A stretch of 64,000 nt of DNA from Mucilaginibacter hurinus (GTDB taxonomy: Bacteria > Bacteroidota > Bacteroidia > Sphingobacteriales > Sphingobacteriaceae), in assembly GCF_003324525.1 (NCBI RefSeq), contig NZ_QGDC01000003.1, forward strand, positions 124,001 to 188,000, written 5' to 3'. This document shows, in pieces, positions 8,378-17,805 of this stretch. Each line of letters starts with the position of its first letter. Within the stretch, counting starts at the first letter, position 1. The position numbers were made by a program, and so were the translations under genes. The notes beneath the pieces were generated by a model. The model did not search any database and had not been told where the DNA came from. It saw only the letters and a list, made by a program, of their open reading frames with translations.

Positions 8378-9385
8378 TTATGCTTCCACACCCTGACCAA
8401 TCAGGTTCTTTGCGGCTAAATATTCAGCTATCTGCACGGCGTTGGTAGCAGCGCCCTTCCTCAGGTTATCAGCTACTATCCAGCAGTTAAGTGTATTATC
8501 CTGCGTTTCGTCGCGACGGATGCGGCCTACAAATACATCATCTTTATCATGCGCGTCAAGCGGCATAGGGTATTTTAAGTTGGCTACGTCATCGGTAACA
8601 ATTACGCCCGGCGCTTTACTTAATAAATCACGCACTTCATCCAGATCAAAGTCGTTTTCAAATTCAATATTTAATGACTCTGAGTGGCCGCCCATAACAG
8701 GTATACGTACAGTAGTAGCAGTCACTTTGATGCTATCATCGCCCATTATTTTATTGGTCTCTTTGATCATCTTCATCTCCTCTTTGGTGTAACCGTTCTC
8801 GGTAAACACGTCAATTTGGGGAATAACATTCAAATCGATGGTATATGGGTAAGCCATAGGCCCCTCGGTACCCTTACGCTCGTTAAACAGCTGGTCCACG
8901 GCTTTAACGCCGGTACCAGTTACTGATTGGTATGTTGATACCACTACACGCTTAATTTTATATTTATCGTGCAGGGGTTTTAAAGCCACCACCATTTGTA
9001 TGGTGGAGCAGTTAGGATTTGCTATAATCTTATCTTCGGGAGTCAATACATCAGCATTAACTTCAGGCACAACCAGTTTTTTAGTCGGGTCCATACGCCA
9101 GGCTGATGAGTTGTCAATAACGGTAACGCCGGCTTCAGCAAAAAGCGGGGCCTGCTCTAACGATGTACTGCCACCTGCCGAAAACAGGGCTACATCGGGC
9201 TTCTGTTTAATCGCATCCTCAACAGAAACCACCTTATATTGCTTACCCTTAAAAGTGATTTCTTTACCAACACTTTTTGCGGAAGCTACTGGAAGTAACT
9301 CTGTAACCGGGAAGTTGCGTTCTGCCAGAACCTGCAACATTTTAGTGCCCACTAATCCTGTGGCACCTACTACTGCGACTTTCAT
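8378..9385 (-). CDS. asd: Aspartate-semialdehyde dehydrogenase
   Basis: A 335-residue enzyme that reduces aspartyl-4-phosphate to aspartate semialdehyde with NADPH, the branch point to lysine/diaminopimelate, threonine and methionine. The N-terminal NADP loop is VAVVGATGLVGTKML, and the catalytic cysteine is in ANPNCSTIQMV. The substrate-side histidine is in PVMGGHSESLN. Length is typical. It stands alone, not beside other lysine or threonine genes; the long leader region (9386-9589) contains an ATTAATTAATTAAT stretch of unknown role. Confidence 0.95.
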   Translation of the reverse strand: MKVAVVGATGLVGTKMLQVLAERNFPVTELLPVASAKSVGKEITFKGKQYKVVSVEDAIKQKPDVALFSAGGSTSLEQAPLFAEAGVTVIDNSSAWRMDPTKKLVVPEVNADVLTPEDKIIANPNCSTIQMVVALKPLHDKYKIKRVVVSTYQSVTGTGVKAVDQLFNERKGTEGPMAYPYTIDLNVIPQIDVFTENGYTKEEMKMIKETNKIMGDDSIKVTATTVRIPVMGGHSESLNIEFENDFDLDEVRDLLSKAPGVIVTDDVANLKYPMPLDAHDKDDVFVGRIRRDETQDNTLNCWIVADNLRKGAATNAVQIAEYLAAKNLIGQGVEA

Positions 9386-9589
9386 CTTTTTTGTTTTGTT
9401 TTTGTTTGCCCTTACGGATGCAGCGTAAAAGCTTTGTTTTATTAATTAATTAATCTAACTACGGTCAGTTATAACCTCAAATATCAGAATTTTTTAGCAC
9501 ATACTACCGCTTTTAATGTTAATAATGTTACCGACAGGCTTTTATGAGGTTACGGTGGCATTATTAACTTTACCATATATTAACTGACC

Positions 9590-10540
9590 ATGACTGAGAA
9601 AATATTAGTACTTGGCGCCAACGGACAAATAGGCACCGAACTGGTGCGTACTTTATGCGGCATATACGGTTGTGACAATATTATTGCCGGCGACATTACC
9701 GAGCCACCAGATACAATTAAACATACCGCCCCATTTGAAATAATTAACGTTACGGATGAAGCAAGCGTACGCCGCGCTTTCAGCAATCATAAACCAACAC
9801 AGGTTTACCTGCTGGCCGCAATTTTATCTGCCGTAGGCGAACAAAAGCCCAAAATGGCCTGGGACCTGAATATGAATGGCCTCATCCATACGCTTGACCT
9901 TGCCATTGAATTTAAAACTGCTAAAGTTTTCTGGCCCAGCTCTATTGCCGTTTTTGGCCCGCACTCGCCACGGGTAGATACACCGCAATTTTGTGTGATG
10001 GACCCTAACAGTGTTTATGGCTTCAGCAAACTGGCAGGCGAACGCTGGTGCGAGTATTACTTTGATAAATATGGGCTTGACGTACGCAGCCTGCGCTACC
10101 CGGGCCTAATAGGCTGGCGCTCGTCGCCGGGCGGGGGCACAACTGATTACGCGGTACACATATTTCATGAGGCGCTGAAAAATAGCAGGTACGAAAGTTT
10201 CCTGTCTGCTGATACAGAGTTGCCAATGATGCACATGGACGATGCCATACGTGCTACTATCGAGTTGATGAATACGCCTGCAAATAGGCTTAGCATACGA
10301 TCGGCCTACAACTTGGCAGGCTTAAGCTTTACGCCAGCACAACTCGCTGCCGAGATAAAGAAGCACATTCCGCAATTTGAACTAACGTATGCTAAAAATG
10401 ATCCGCGGCAACTCATTGCCAATAGCTGGCCGCGATCTATCGACGATACGTATGCTCGCCAGGACTGGGGCTGGAAGCCGGAATTTGATTTAAAGGGCCT
10501 GGTTGAAAACATGCTTGGCAATCTGAAATCTAACCGGTAA
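9590..10540 (+). CDS. tdh: L-threonine 3-dehydrogenase, short-chain (epimerase-like) type
   Basis: A 316-residue extended SDR. It has the NAD loop LGANGQIGTEL and the catalytic pair in YGFSK (about residues 143-147). The family-specific stretches are RYPGLIGW, GGGTTDYAVHIFHEAL and MMHMDDAIRATIELM. This group oxidises threonine to 2-amino-3-ketobutyrate, as characterised in psychrophilic Flavobacterium relatives. The partner enzyme (kbl) is in this window at 45341-46531, completing the threonine-to-glycine route. A TAACTTTA element (one mismatch from the -7 consensus) lies about 20 bases before the ATG. Confidence 0.85.
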   Translation: MTEKILVLGANGQIGTELVRTLCGIYGCDNIIAGDITEPPDTIKHTAPFEIINVTDEASVRRAFSNHKPTQVYLLAAILSAVGEQKPKMAWDLNMNGLIHTLDLAIEFKTAKVFWPSSIAVFGPHSPRVDTPQFCVMDPNSVYGFSKLAGERWCEYYFDKYGLDVRSLRYPGLIGWRSSPGGGTTDYAVHIFHEALKNSRYESFLSADTELPMMHMDDAIRATIELMNTPANRLSIRSAYNLAGLSFTPAQLAAEIKKHIPQFELTYAKNDPRQLIANSWPRSIDDTYARQDWGWKPEFDLKGLVENMLGNLKSNR

Positions 10541-10620
10541 GCAAGCATGCATTGTCTTTATTTATACTTAATCTTAATAAGCGGATTTTTTTTTGTAAAA
10601 TTGCCCGGTAATCGGGCAGC

Positions 10621-11793
10621 ATGGTTAACAAAAAAAATACAATCAGATTTTGGGTTGGCAGGGTACATCTGTGGCTGGGTCTGGCTTCAGGTTTAATTGT
10701 ATGTTTTTTGGGCATCACAGGCTGTATACTTGCCTTTGAGCGGGAAATTGAAAATTCGACACAATCTTACCGTTTTACTCCTGTACAAAACCAGGCGCTA
10801 TTACCACCATCGGCACTAAAGGATATCGGCAATAAGGCGTTACCCGGCAAAAAAGATCCGCATAGTATAAGCTATCAACCGGGAAAATCGGCCGCTATTA
10901 CCTACTACCACGCTAACCCGGATTATTACTACGTGGTATATGCCGATCCATATAGCGGGAAAGTGCTGAAGGTAAAAAACATGGATGAAGACTTTTTCAG
11001 GATAGTTATTAACGGCCATTTTTACCTGTGGCTACCGCCCGAAATAGGACAGCCAATAGTAGCCAGCGCCACGCTTATTTTCGTGGTTATGCTGATATCG
11101 GGGTTGGTGTTGTGGTGGCCCAGAAACAAGGCGGCAAGTAAACAACGCTTCAGTATTAAGTTTAACGCCAAATGGCGCCGGGTAAACTATGATCTGCATA
11201 ATGTATTAGGCTTTTACATGACGTGGATACTCATATTTATAGCTTTCACAGGCCTGGTGTGGGGTTTTCAATGGTTTGCTAAATCTGTATACTGGGTGTC
11301 TTCGGGCGGCAAGCAGCAAAAGGAATTTCATGAAACACTGTCAGACGCTTCAGGTAAACTTAGCTACAACAACGCCGCGCCTGCGATAGATGTAATTTGG
11401 GACAGGACGCGCAAAGCCATGCCGGGTTATACAGGCAGCATTGACGTTCATGTACCTGAAACTGACAGTTCGTCTATAGAGATTGCTTTAAACCCGGATA
11501 CAGATACGTATTGGAAGGCTGACTACATTTTTTACGATCAGTATACCTTAAAAGAACTCCCCATAAAGCATGCGTATGGCCGGCTGTCACAGGCTTCTGT
11601 CGCCGATAAAATATCGAGGATGAACTATGATATTCATGTTGGTGCCGTATTAGGATTACCCGGTAAAATTATCGCTTTTTTCGCCAGTTTGGTAGCAGCA
11701 AGTTTACCCGTAACAGGGGTAATTGTATGGTGGGGGCGTAAAAAGAAAGCCAAAAGGGCAAAGAAGACTACGCCGGCTTTGCAAATGGCTTGA
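10621..11793 (+). CDS. PepSY-associated transmembrane protein
   Basis: A 390-residue inner-membrane protein with four main helices: about 15-40 (WLGLASGLIVCFLGITGCIL), 140-165, 195-220 and 345-370. Histidines are conserved in the RVHLW, DLHNVLGFY and DIHVGAVLG contexts, consistent with the PepSY_TM family, some members of which act as haem-bearing reductases in iron-siderophore uptake. The periplasmic loop (about 40-140) corresponds to the PepSY region. A 6-base stem (TGCCCG/CGGGCA, 10602-10618) ends three bases before the ATG and could affect initiation. No TonB-receptor gene is adjacent, so the iron role is inference. Confidence 0.85.
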   Translation: MVNKKNTIRFWVGRVHLWLGLASGLIVCFLGITGCILAFEREIENSTQSYRFTPVQNQALLPPSALKDIGNKALPGKKDPHSISYQPGKSAAITYYHANPDYYYVVYADPYSGKVLKVKNMDEDFFRIVINGHFYLWLPPEIGQPIVASATLIFVVMLISGLVLWWPRNKAASKQRFSIKFNAKWRRVNYDLHNVLGFYMTWILIFIAFTGLVWGFQWFAKSVYWVSSGGKQQKEFHETLSDASGKLSYNNAAPAIDVIWDRTRKAMPGYTGSIDVHVPETDSSSIEIALNPDTDTYWKADYIFYDQYTLKELPIKHAYGRLSQASVADKISRMNYDIHVGAVLGLPGKIIAFFASLVAASLPVTGVIVWWGRKKKAKRAKKTTPALQMA

Positions 11794-11803
11794 TTGCAGT
11801 ACA

Positions 11804-11838
11804 CAAAAAAAGCCCTCCGCTTTCAGGAGAGCTTTTAA
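11804..11838. terminator. Bidirectional terminator between PepSY and YciE genes
   Basis: AAAGCCCTCC (11809-11818) pairs with GGAGAGCTTT (11826-11835), one internal C-A mismatch, 7-base loop. A run of seven A precedes it, giving a strong T run for the minus-strand gene. Confidence 0.7.
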
Positions 11839-11859
11839 TTCAGCCGTATTCCACCTCAC

Positions 11860-12414
11860 TTACGCTTTCTCTTTCCCGGCTGATTGATTGATGCCGCTTT
11901 GGGCTAATTGCGTTAAAAGATCGTCAGTCTTTTTCTCTTCATTCAGGGTTTCCTCCAGCAGCTCGGCAGCCTCAGTATGACCCATAGTTGAAGCCAGGGT
12001 ACGTAAAGTACCGTATGAGGCTATCTCATAATGCTCAATTTTTTGCGCTGCTGAAATGATACCAACGTCACGGGTTATAGTACCATCTTCGGTATCTTCT
12101 ATAATGCCCTGGCCTTCTTTGATCAAACCTTCCATAGCGTCACATTTTTTTGCTGCCGCTTTTTCACCGATTGACTCAAATACTGATTCAAGACGGGTGA
12201 TTTGATTTTCAGTTTCTGCCAGGTGGGTTTCTATAGCCGCACGCAGCTCTTCAGAAGTTGCCGCTTTAGCCATTTTTGGCAATGCTTTAGCCAAATGTTT
12301 CTCGGCCCAGTAAATATCTTTTAATTCGTCAATAAACAGTTCATGCAATCCTGATTCTTTCATCACTTCGGTGGATTCAGGTGCTGTTTTTTTGGAGGAT
12401 TTCGTAGTTGCCAT
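11860..12414 (-). CDS. YciE/YciF-type ferritin-like protein (DUF892)
   Basis: A 184-residue helical protein. The core (about residues 20-170) is the DUF892 four-helix bundle: ELFIDELKDIYWAEKHLAKA, HLAETENQITRLESVF, AQKIEHYEIASYGTLRTLA and LLEETLNEEKKTDDLL, with glutamates and histidines placed to bind a di-metal centre. The lysine-rich start MATTKSSKKT is common in Bacteroidota versions. The family is linked to general stress and often sits near catalase or DNA-repair genes; here the upstream gene is ligD, 80 bases away on the same strand. Confidence 0.9.
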   Translation of the reverse strand: MATTKSSKKTAPESTEVMKESGLHELFIDELKDIYWAEKHLAKALPKMAKAATSEELRAAIETHLAETENQITRLESVFESIGEKAAAKKCDAMEGLIKEGQGIIEDTEDGTITRDVGIISAAQKIEHYEIASYGTLRTLASTMGHTEAAELLEETLNEEKKTDDLLTQLAQSGINQSAGKEKA

Positions 12415-12494
12415 AGTTAGATGTTTTTAATTTTATGTCGTAAATCATTATGCTAATTCTGTGCCAATAATTAATTACTTAATAAATTAATTAA

Positions 12495-15029
12495 TTACAA
12501 TTTAATTTCATCCTGATTCTTTAGTCTTTCCAGGCCCTTTTTAAGGTCGGCTTTAACCTTATGGATATTTTTCCACGGATCGTCAATATTCTCTGTACGC
12601 TCCTTTATATTGTATATAGTGTAGTCTGAGAGCTTCAGATCATCGTTTACCTCATTCCAGTGCAAAGGGGCCGATACTGTAGCACCAGGTTTGGGCCTTA
12701 CCGAATAAGGGCAGGCGATAGTTTGCCCCCGCCTGTTCTGTAAAAAATCTATATATACTTTTTTGGGTCGTTTTGCAGGGCTCCGCTCTACGCTGGTTGT
12801 GTCGGGCAGTTCAGTATGTACTAAATTTGCAACGTACTCTGCAAACACTTTTACAAAATCATAGTCATATCTGCCGCCAAGATAGCAGTAGATGTGTAAG
12901 CCTTTCGATCCGGAAGTTTTCACAAAAACGTCTAACTTCATCCTGTCAAACACTTCTTTGGTTTTTAGCGCCGCCTCGACAGCCCAACTAAACGGCACGT
13001 CATGCGGATCTATATCTATTACCACATACTCGGGATGCTCCGGCTTCTTATAAGTACTCAACCACGGATTGATTTCAATACATCCCAGATTTGCCATGTA
13101 TAACAATGTAGCAGCATCTCCTCCAACAATGTAATTGATATCTTTGTCATTGCTTTCTGAGTATACTTTCTCCGTTTTTATCCAATCAGGCAAATGGGCT
13201 GTATTGTCTTTTTGAAAAAAACCGGGATCATCAATCCCGTTAGGCTGCCGCCGCATAGACATAGGCTTATCTTTTAGATAAGGCACAATCCAATCGGCCA
13301 TGCTTTCATAATATTTTATCAGTTCGCCCTTGGTAATACCTTCTTTTGGCCAGTATACTTTGTTAAGATGAGAAACTTTTACCTTTTTACGGCCATAGGC
13401 TATAACTTCCTCATCAGCCATCTGTTTGCCCGGCGTTTCTGTTACCACCTCATCTGCTTTTTTATCAGTGCGGAGGCCTTTAAAAACGGGGTGGCGAAGG
13501 TGGCCATCTGCGGTCCACTCGCTGTACCAAACCTCGCATACCAATTTAGGCTTAAGCCATGTAATTTTGGTACGCTGATGCGTTTTCTGGGCGAAAGGTT
13601 TTTCTTTGGTTTCCAACGGCTCCATCTTGACAAACATCTCTTTAAGGCTTGCTTCATTAAAACCGGTTCCGCAATTTCCGATATACTTTATATGATCGCC
13701 CTGGTTGATTCCCAATATCAACGCCCCGAAGTGCTTGCGTGAGCCTGAAGGCGCAGTGTATCCGCAAATAATAGCTTCCTGAGAGTTTTGGTATTTAAAC
13801 TTAAGCCACCTGTCGGTGCGCTTGCCGCTTACGTAAAAACTATGCGCGTCTTTGCCAATAATACCTTCCCATTCCTCGTCCTTGGCCTGTTCAAAAAGTT
13901 TACTGCCTTTTCCTTCAACGTGCCCGCTGTAAATAATAGTGGTCGACGGATACTGTTTTACCAGCTTTTCAAGCAGCAACTTACGTTTTATCAACTCCAG
14001 GTTACGAAGATCATGACCATCCAGGTTCAGCAGGTCAAACACATAATATTTAAGTTCGAGGTGCTTTTTATCGCCTTTATAATTTTGTATATCCTGGAAA
14101 CGGCTGCGGCCCTCGTGGTCTTCTATAACCAGTTCGCCATCAATGATGGCATCTTTCCCAATTTTTTCCAGGTCATCCACTACCTTTTTGTAGTCCTTAC
14201 TAAAATCAATGTTATTGCGCGAAATCAACCTGGCCTTTTTGCCGGTGTAGCCTATAGCGCGGTAACCGTCAAGCTTGCGCTCGTATATCCAATCGTTATC
14301 GTCGAAAATTTTGGTCTCGGGCTTGGCCATCATTGGCCGGTACTGCCCGCCCACATTTGCCGGCTCTTCCGGTTCGTCATCTGATTCTCGGGTTTCATCA
14401 GGGCTTTTTTTTTCAGCTTTCAGTGTTTTAACTTTGTGACTTTTAGGCAATCCTTTAGCCTTACCATCTTTATTGTTCAGCATCTTTTTCACATTGTCAG
14501 GCACCAGGTCCTCACTGTTGAAATCATTAACGGCATATTCATCATTATGCTTAATGAGCAGCCAGGCATTATCTTCGTCGGAATTTTTAATTTTAACCAG
14601 TGCAAACTCGCCATTTAATATTTTGCCCTTCAGCCTGATCTTTAGGTTACCAGCTTTTAAGCCCGCACGCAAGGTTTTGATGTCGTCCTTACGGTCTTCG
14701 GCAAGCGACTCATACGTGCCGTTATCCCACAATAGTACTACACCGGCGCCATAATTTCCATTGGGGATAATGCCTTCAAAGTGCTGGTAATCTATCGGGT
14801 GATCCTCTACCATCATAGCCAGCCGCTTGTCATCCGGGTTAAGCGAAGGGCCTTTAGGAACAGCCCAGCTTTTTAGCGTGCCATCCAGTTCAAGCCTGAA
14901 ATCATAATGCAGCCGGGATGCATGATGCCGTTGTACAACAAACGACAATTCCTTATTATCGCTTTTGCCGCCCTTCGGTTCGCTGGTTTTCTTAAAATCC
15001 CGCTTTTTTTCATATTCCTTTAAACCCAT
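12495..15029 (-). CDS. ligD: Multifunctional DNA ligase D (phosphoesterase, ligase, polymerase)
   Basis: An end-joining enzyme of 844 residues. Domain order is 3'-phosphoesterase (about 20-150, with VQRHHASRLHYDFRLELDG), ATP-dependent ligase (about 225-520, adenylated lysine K252 in ERKLDGYRA), and archaeo-eukaryotic primase-like polymerase (about 550-835, with HIYCYL). It repairs double-strand breaks with Ku. The first start (15068) would add 13 residues; I prefer the ATG at 15029 because AAAGGAG lies 9-15 bases before it, an unusually good Shine-Dalgarno for this phylum, and homologues begin near MGLKEYEKKRDFKK. No ku gene is in the window. Confidence 0.92.
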   Translation of the reverse strand: MGLKEYEKKRDFKKTSEPKGGKSDNKELSFVVQRHHASRLHYDFRLELDGTLKSWAVPKGPSLNPDDKRLAMMVEDHPIDYQHFEGIIPNGNYGAGVVLLWDNGTYESLAEDRKDDIKTLRAGLKAGNLKIRLKGKILNGEFALVKIKNSDEDNAWLLIKHNDEYAVNDFNSEDLVPDNVKKMLNNKDGKAKGLPKSHKVKTLKAEKKSPDETRESDDEPEEPANVGGQYRPMMAKPETKIFDDNDWIYERKLDGYRAIGYTGKKARLISRNNIDFSKDYKKVVDDLEKIGKDAIIDGELVIEDHEGRSRFQDIQNYKGDKKHLELKYYVFDLLNLDGHDLRNLELIKRKLLLEKLVKQYPSTTIIYSGHVEGKGSKLFEQAKDEEWEGIIGKDAHSFYVSGKRTDRWLKFKYQNSQEAIICGYTAPSGSRKHFGALILGINQGDHIKYIGNCGTGFNEASLKEMFVKMEPLETKEKPFAQKTHQRTKITWLKPKLVCEVWYSEWTADGHLRHPVFKGLRTDKKADEVVTETPGKQMADEEVIAYGRKKVKVSHLNKVYWPKEGITKGELIKYYESMADWIVPYLKDKPMSMRRQPNGIDDPGFFQKDNTAHLPDWIKTEKVYSESNDKDINYIVGGDAATLLYMANLGCIEINPWLSTYKKPEHPEYVVIDIDPHDVPFSWAVEAALKTKEVFDRMKLDVFVKTSGSKGLHIYCYLGGRYDYDFVKVFAEYVANLVHTELPDTTSVERSPAKRPKKVYIDFLQNRRGQTIACPYSVRPKPGATVSAPLHWNEVNDDLKLSDYTIYNIKERTENIDDPWKNIHKVKADLKKGLERLKNQDEIKL

Positions 15030-15515
15030 CACTAAAACTCCTTTACGCTTTTTATTAACCGGTTTCAACCGACATGTTAATCTGTTATAGTTTAGGTTAA
15101 CATGGATTGTTGTATTATATTGAACTCACTTTTAATGTCTTAGTGATAACTGCTATAACCGTAAAACAGTTTGCGGAAATTCTTGTGAAGCAAGAATAAT
15201 TTGCAGCCCTTTCAGGTAGATAAATGAATTTCGTGCTGTACGCTGGGTTACATACATTCTGACACACTCACCAGGTAAGTTGCCGGTGGAAAGAGCCGGT
15301 ACAGTTAAAGAAACTATAAGCTGAACATGAAAGTACGAAGGCCGCCGCTCCCGCCTTGCTTTGAATAATAAGGCGCTTACGGAAGCAAGCTTGCGCAGTT
15401 TTAAAAGAGCTTGATTAAGCAGACAGAACGCAATAAAATCGTCAACTAAAGCGCTCTGTATAGCAAACAGGGGTATAGCAGTTACGATAATGTCAGGAAA
15501 ATTACACTCACCGAC
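15030..15515. other. 486-base region between ligD and the GH53 gene
   Basis: No recognisable gene. A perfect hairpin ATTCTTG-TGAAG-CAAGAAT lies at 15179-15197. On the minus strand the frame of the upstream galactanase stays open for 120 codons after its TAG stop (15515 down to 15156), without a good start or a family I recognise. The ligD promoter should also lie here. Confidence 0.5.
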
Positions 15516-16892
15516 CTATTTGAGGTATTTGCCGGCTATGCCCGGATAAACATCAAGTAACTCGTTTGATTTACCGGTGGAGTCAAATACCTGTTCCCAG
15601 GTGCTTAAAGGCTCCCAGATGAATGAGCCGATACCTTTGCCGCCCGGTACATTAAACGCCAGATTGTTCACCTCGCGTTTTAAGTGTGTATACTCTGCCA
15701 CCATGATCTGCTTATTATATTTTTTTGATAAACCGGCTAAGTTGGCTTTTAAATCGGCGAGTGTACCGTGCCACTTGGGGTAGTAAGACAGGCCGATGAT
15801 ATCATAAGGTACATTACGGTCGCGCATGGCATCGTAAAAAAACTCCGATTCAACAGCTTGCCCGCCCAATGCTACATGAAGCATAATTAAGGACGACGGG
15901 CTTACTGCCTTCACACCCTTTACACCAGCGTATAACAACTGCGAGAGGCTATCAAGGTTGCTTATCTGCCCCTCGGGCCATATCATTCCGTGGTTAATTT
16001 CGTTACCTACCTGTACCATATCCGGTTCGGTACCCTGATTTTTTAGTTCCCGCATAACTTTTATGGTAAAAGCCTGCACCGAATCTTTCAGTGTATTGAA
16101 ATCTTTGCCTTGCCAGGCTGCGGGTTTGTATTGTTGCTGCGGGTCGGCCCAATAATCGCTGTAATGGAAATCAAGCAATAATTTCATGCCCGCAGCTTTT
16201 ACCCTTTTGGCCATCTGTTTGGTATGTGCCAAATCGCAAAAGCCTTTCCCGGGCGAGTAGCCTTTGGGTTGTGCCGGGTTGTTAAATATACGGAGACGTA
16301 TATAATTAAACCCATGTTCGCTTAAAATAGCGATGGCATCTTTTTGTACACCTTTATCAGAAAACTTTATGCCTTTTGCTTCCAGTTCAGGTAAAAATGA
16401 AATGTCAGCGCCCAATATTTTATCCGTAGTGGTTTTAGCAACATAAACATCGTTGGTAACCCGGTGTGGTTTGCCAGGTTTAACGGTGTGTATCTCTGTT
16501 GAACCGGGCCACAAACTATCAACCTTAGCCTCAAACTTTATATGCTGCAGTGATGTACCCGCACGTAAAATAATGCGGGCGGTACCACTAAGTGCCGTTT
16601 GCCAGGTTGTATCAGTTGTACGGAAATCTTTAGCCGCTACATTGTTAATACTGATAATATCCGCATCGCCTATCAGTTTGTATACAACCGGCCGTTTAAT
16701 ATGCGGCACGTCCTTGCCGTCACGGTCTATCATTTTTACAATAATAAGCGCTTCGTCTTTACCGGTGGCTAGCATCGTGGTTTTGTAGGGGGTTACCTGT
16801 ACTTCAGTTGGTTTGACTGGTTGGGCGTAAATAGACTGAGCAATTGCCAGCAGCATTAAGGCGCCGCCCAGCATTTTACAAATATTATACAT
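15516..16892 (-). CDS. GH53 arabinogalactan endo-beta-1,4-galactanase, secreted
   Basis: A 458-residue exported enzyme. Residues 1-23 are a signal peptide ending ...SIYAQ. About 30-140 is an Ig-like/invasin-type beta domain (VQVTPYKTTMLATGKDEALI). About 155-455 is the GH53 barrel that hydrolyses galactan side chains of pectin: LGADISFLPELEAKG, NYIRLRIFNNP, LDFHYSDYWADPQQQ, the acid/base glutamate in VQVGNEINHG (E298) and the nucleophile in VAEYTHL (E400). There is no SusC/SusD pair beside it, so it is not part of a complete utilisation locus here. It ends in TAG with an open frame beyond. Confidence 0.93.
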   Translation of the reverse strand: MYNICKMLGGALMLLAIAQSIYAQPVKPTEVQVTPYKTTMLATGKDEALIIVKMIDRDGKDVPHIKRPVVYKLIGDADIISINNVAAKDFRTTDTTWQTALSGTARIILRAGTSLQHIKFEAKVDSLWPGSTEIHTVKPGKPHRVTNDVYVAKTTTDKILGADISFLPELEAKGIKFSDKGVQKDAIAILSEHGFNYIRLRIFNNPAQPKGYSPGKGFCDLAHTKQMAKRVKAAGMKLLLDFHYSDYWADPQQQYKPAAWQGKDFNTLKDSVQAFTIKVMRELKNQGTEPDMVQVGNEINHGMIWPEGQISNLDSLSQLLYAGVKGVKAVSPSSLIMLHVALGGQAVESEFFYDAMRDRNVPYDIIGLSYYPKWHGTLADLKANLAGLSKKYNKQIMVAEYTHLKREVNNLAFNVPGGKGIGSFIWEPLSTWEQVFDSTGKSNELLDVYPGIAGKYLK

Positions 16893-17077
16893 GAGGTGTA
16901 GTGGTTAATTATTGTAAAGCTGACAAATATTTTAGGAAATACCAATGCAATAACGCTTTTTATGCAACTTATACTAAACGATGTACCTGATACTATACTA
17001 CCTGTAAGTCCGGATCTTAACACACATATTGATTCGGCCGATTTTTCTACGGAAATCATTGTTCCACCATCACCCAT

Positions 17078-17110
17078 AAAAAAGACCGGTTGATTATTCA
17101 ACCGGTCTTT
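17078..17110 (-). terminator. Intrinsic terminator after the DUF6252-like lipoprotein gene
   Basis: A perfect 13-base stem, AAAGACCGGTTGA (17081-17093) with TCAACCGGTCTTT (17098-17110), loop TTAT. The minus strand continues into a run of T. Confidence 0.85.
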
Positions 17111-17186
17111 CTATTTCAGCATATATGGGGAAAGTGCTGATATTGCTGAAAGCTTAACAACGCTTTTCGCACATACATTTAGCGTG

Positions 17187-17717
17187 TTATTTTACTGTGG
17201 TAATTTTACCTGAAAATTCGCCCTGCTCAACAAATGCTTCTTCTCCATCTTCGTTATGGGCCACAATAAAAAATGTGCCTTCAATCTCCGTATCCGTAAG
17301 CTTAGTAATTTTCACCTGGCCCCCTCCCGAGTTTTTTTCACCGGTGGTGTAGATTAATTTTTTGTTGGTAGTATTTTGAAAATCCTTGTACATAACAGCC
17401 CCATTGCCAGTTGAATTATCTTTGTTTAACGAATAGGTGCCGGTACCCGTTGCACCGTATAAAGCGATGGTAATTGATTCCTTTAATCCATCTCTAACAG
17501 CGGTCATAGTAAATATAGGGCCTGCTTTAGCTACAACAGCAGCAGTACTTTTAAATTCGGCTACCGCTCCGCTTCCAAACGCGAACCTTTTGGCGGTAAC
17601 GGTTGCAAACTGCCCATTAGAGGTTTTGGTATCTTTATCTTTTTTGCAAGAGGTTGCCGATACGGCCACAATTAAAACTATTAATAAAATTGCCTTTAGT
17701 TTGTTGAATGTTTTCAT
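17187..17717 (-). CDS. Lipoprotein, DUF6252-like
   Basis: A 176-residue lipoprotein from the ATG at 17717 (the longer frame to 17771 adds residues with no signal-peptide character). MKTFNKLKAILLIVLIVAV is followed by the lipobox SATSC and KKDKD, the acidic sorting tail seen in outer-membrane lipoproteins of this phylum. The mature part is beta-rich, resembling DUF6252 proteins. Function unknown. CAACTTTG, one mismatch from the -7 consensus, lies about 15 bases before the ATG with a TTG 20 bases further up. Confidence 0.65.
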   Translation of the reverse strand: MKTFNKLKAILLIVLIVAVSATSCKKDKDTKTSNGQFATVTAKRFAFGSGAVAEFKSTAAVVAKAGPIFTMTAVRDGLKESITIALYGATGTGTYSLNKDNSTGNGAVMYKDFQNTTNKKLIYTTGEKNSGGGQVKITKLTDTEIEGTFFIVAHNEDGEEAFVEQGEFSGKITTVK

Positions 17718-17805
17718 TTGTTGTGATTTTTTACCAAAGTTGCTCTGATAAAACAAACCATTCAATACCATTAAAACGGCATATTTTTGTACGGGAAACA
17801 GCGCT

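Noticed and set aside
13788-14384. 198-codon antisense frame within ligD
   Set aside because: Fully antisense to a well-conserved ligase domain; the hydrophobic translation reflects the complement of codon bias.
16856-17101. 81-codon minus-strand frame before the GH53 gene
   Set aside because: It covers the terminator stem at 17081-17110 and overlaps the galactanase signal peptide in another frame.
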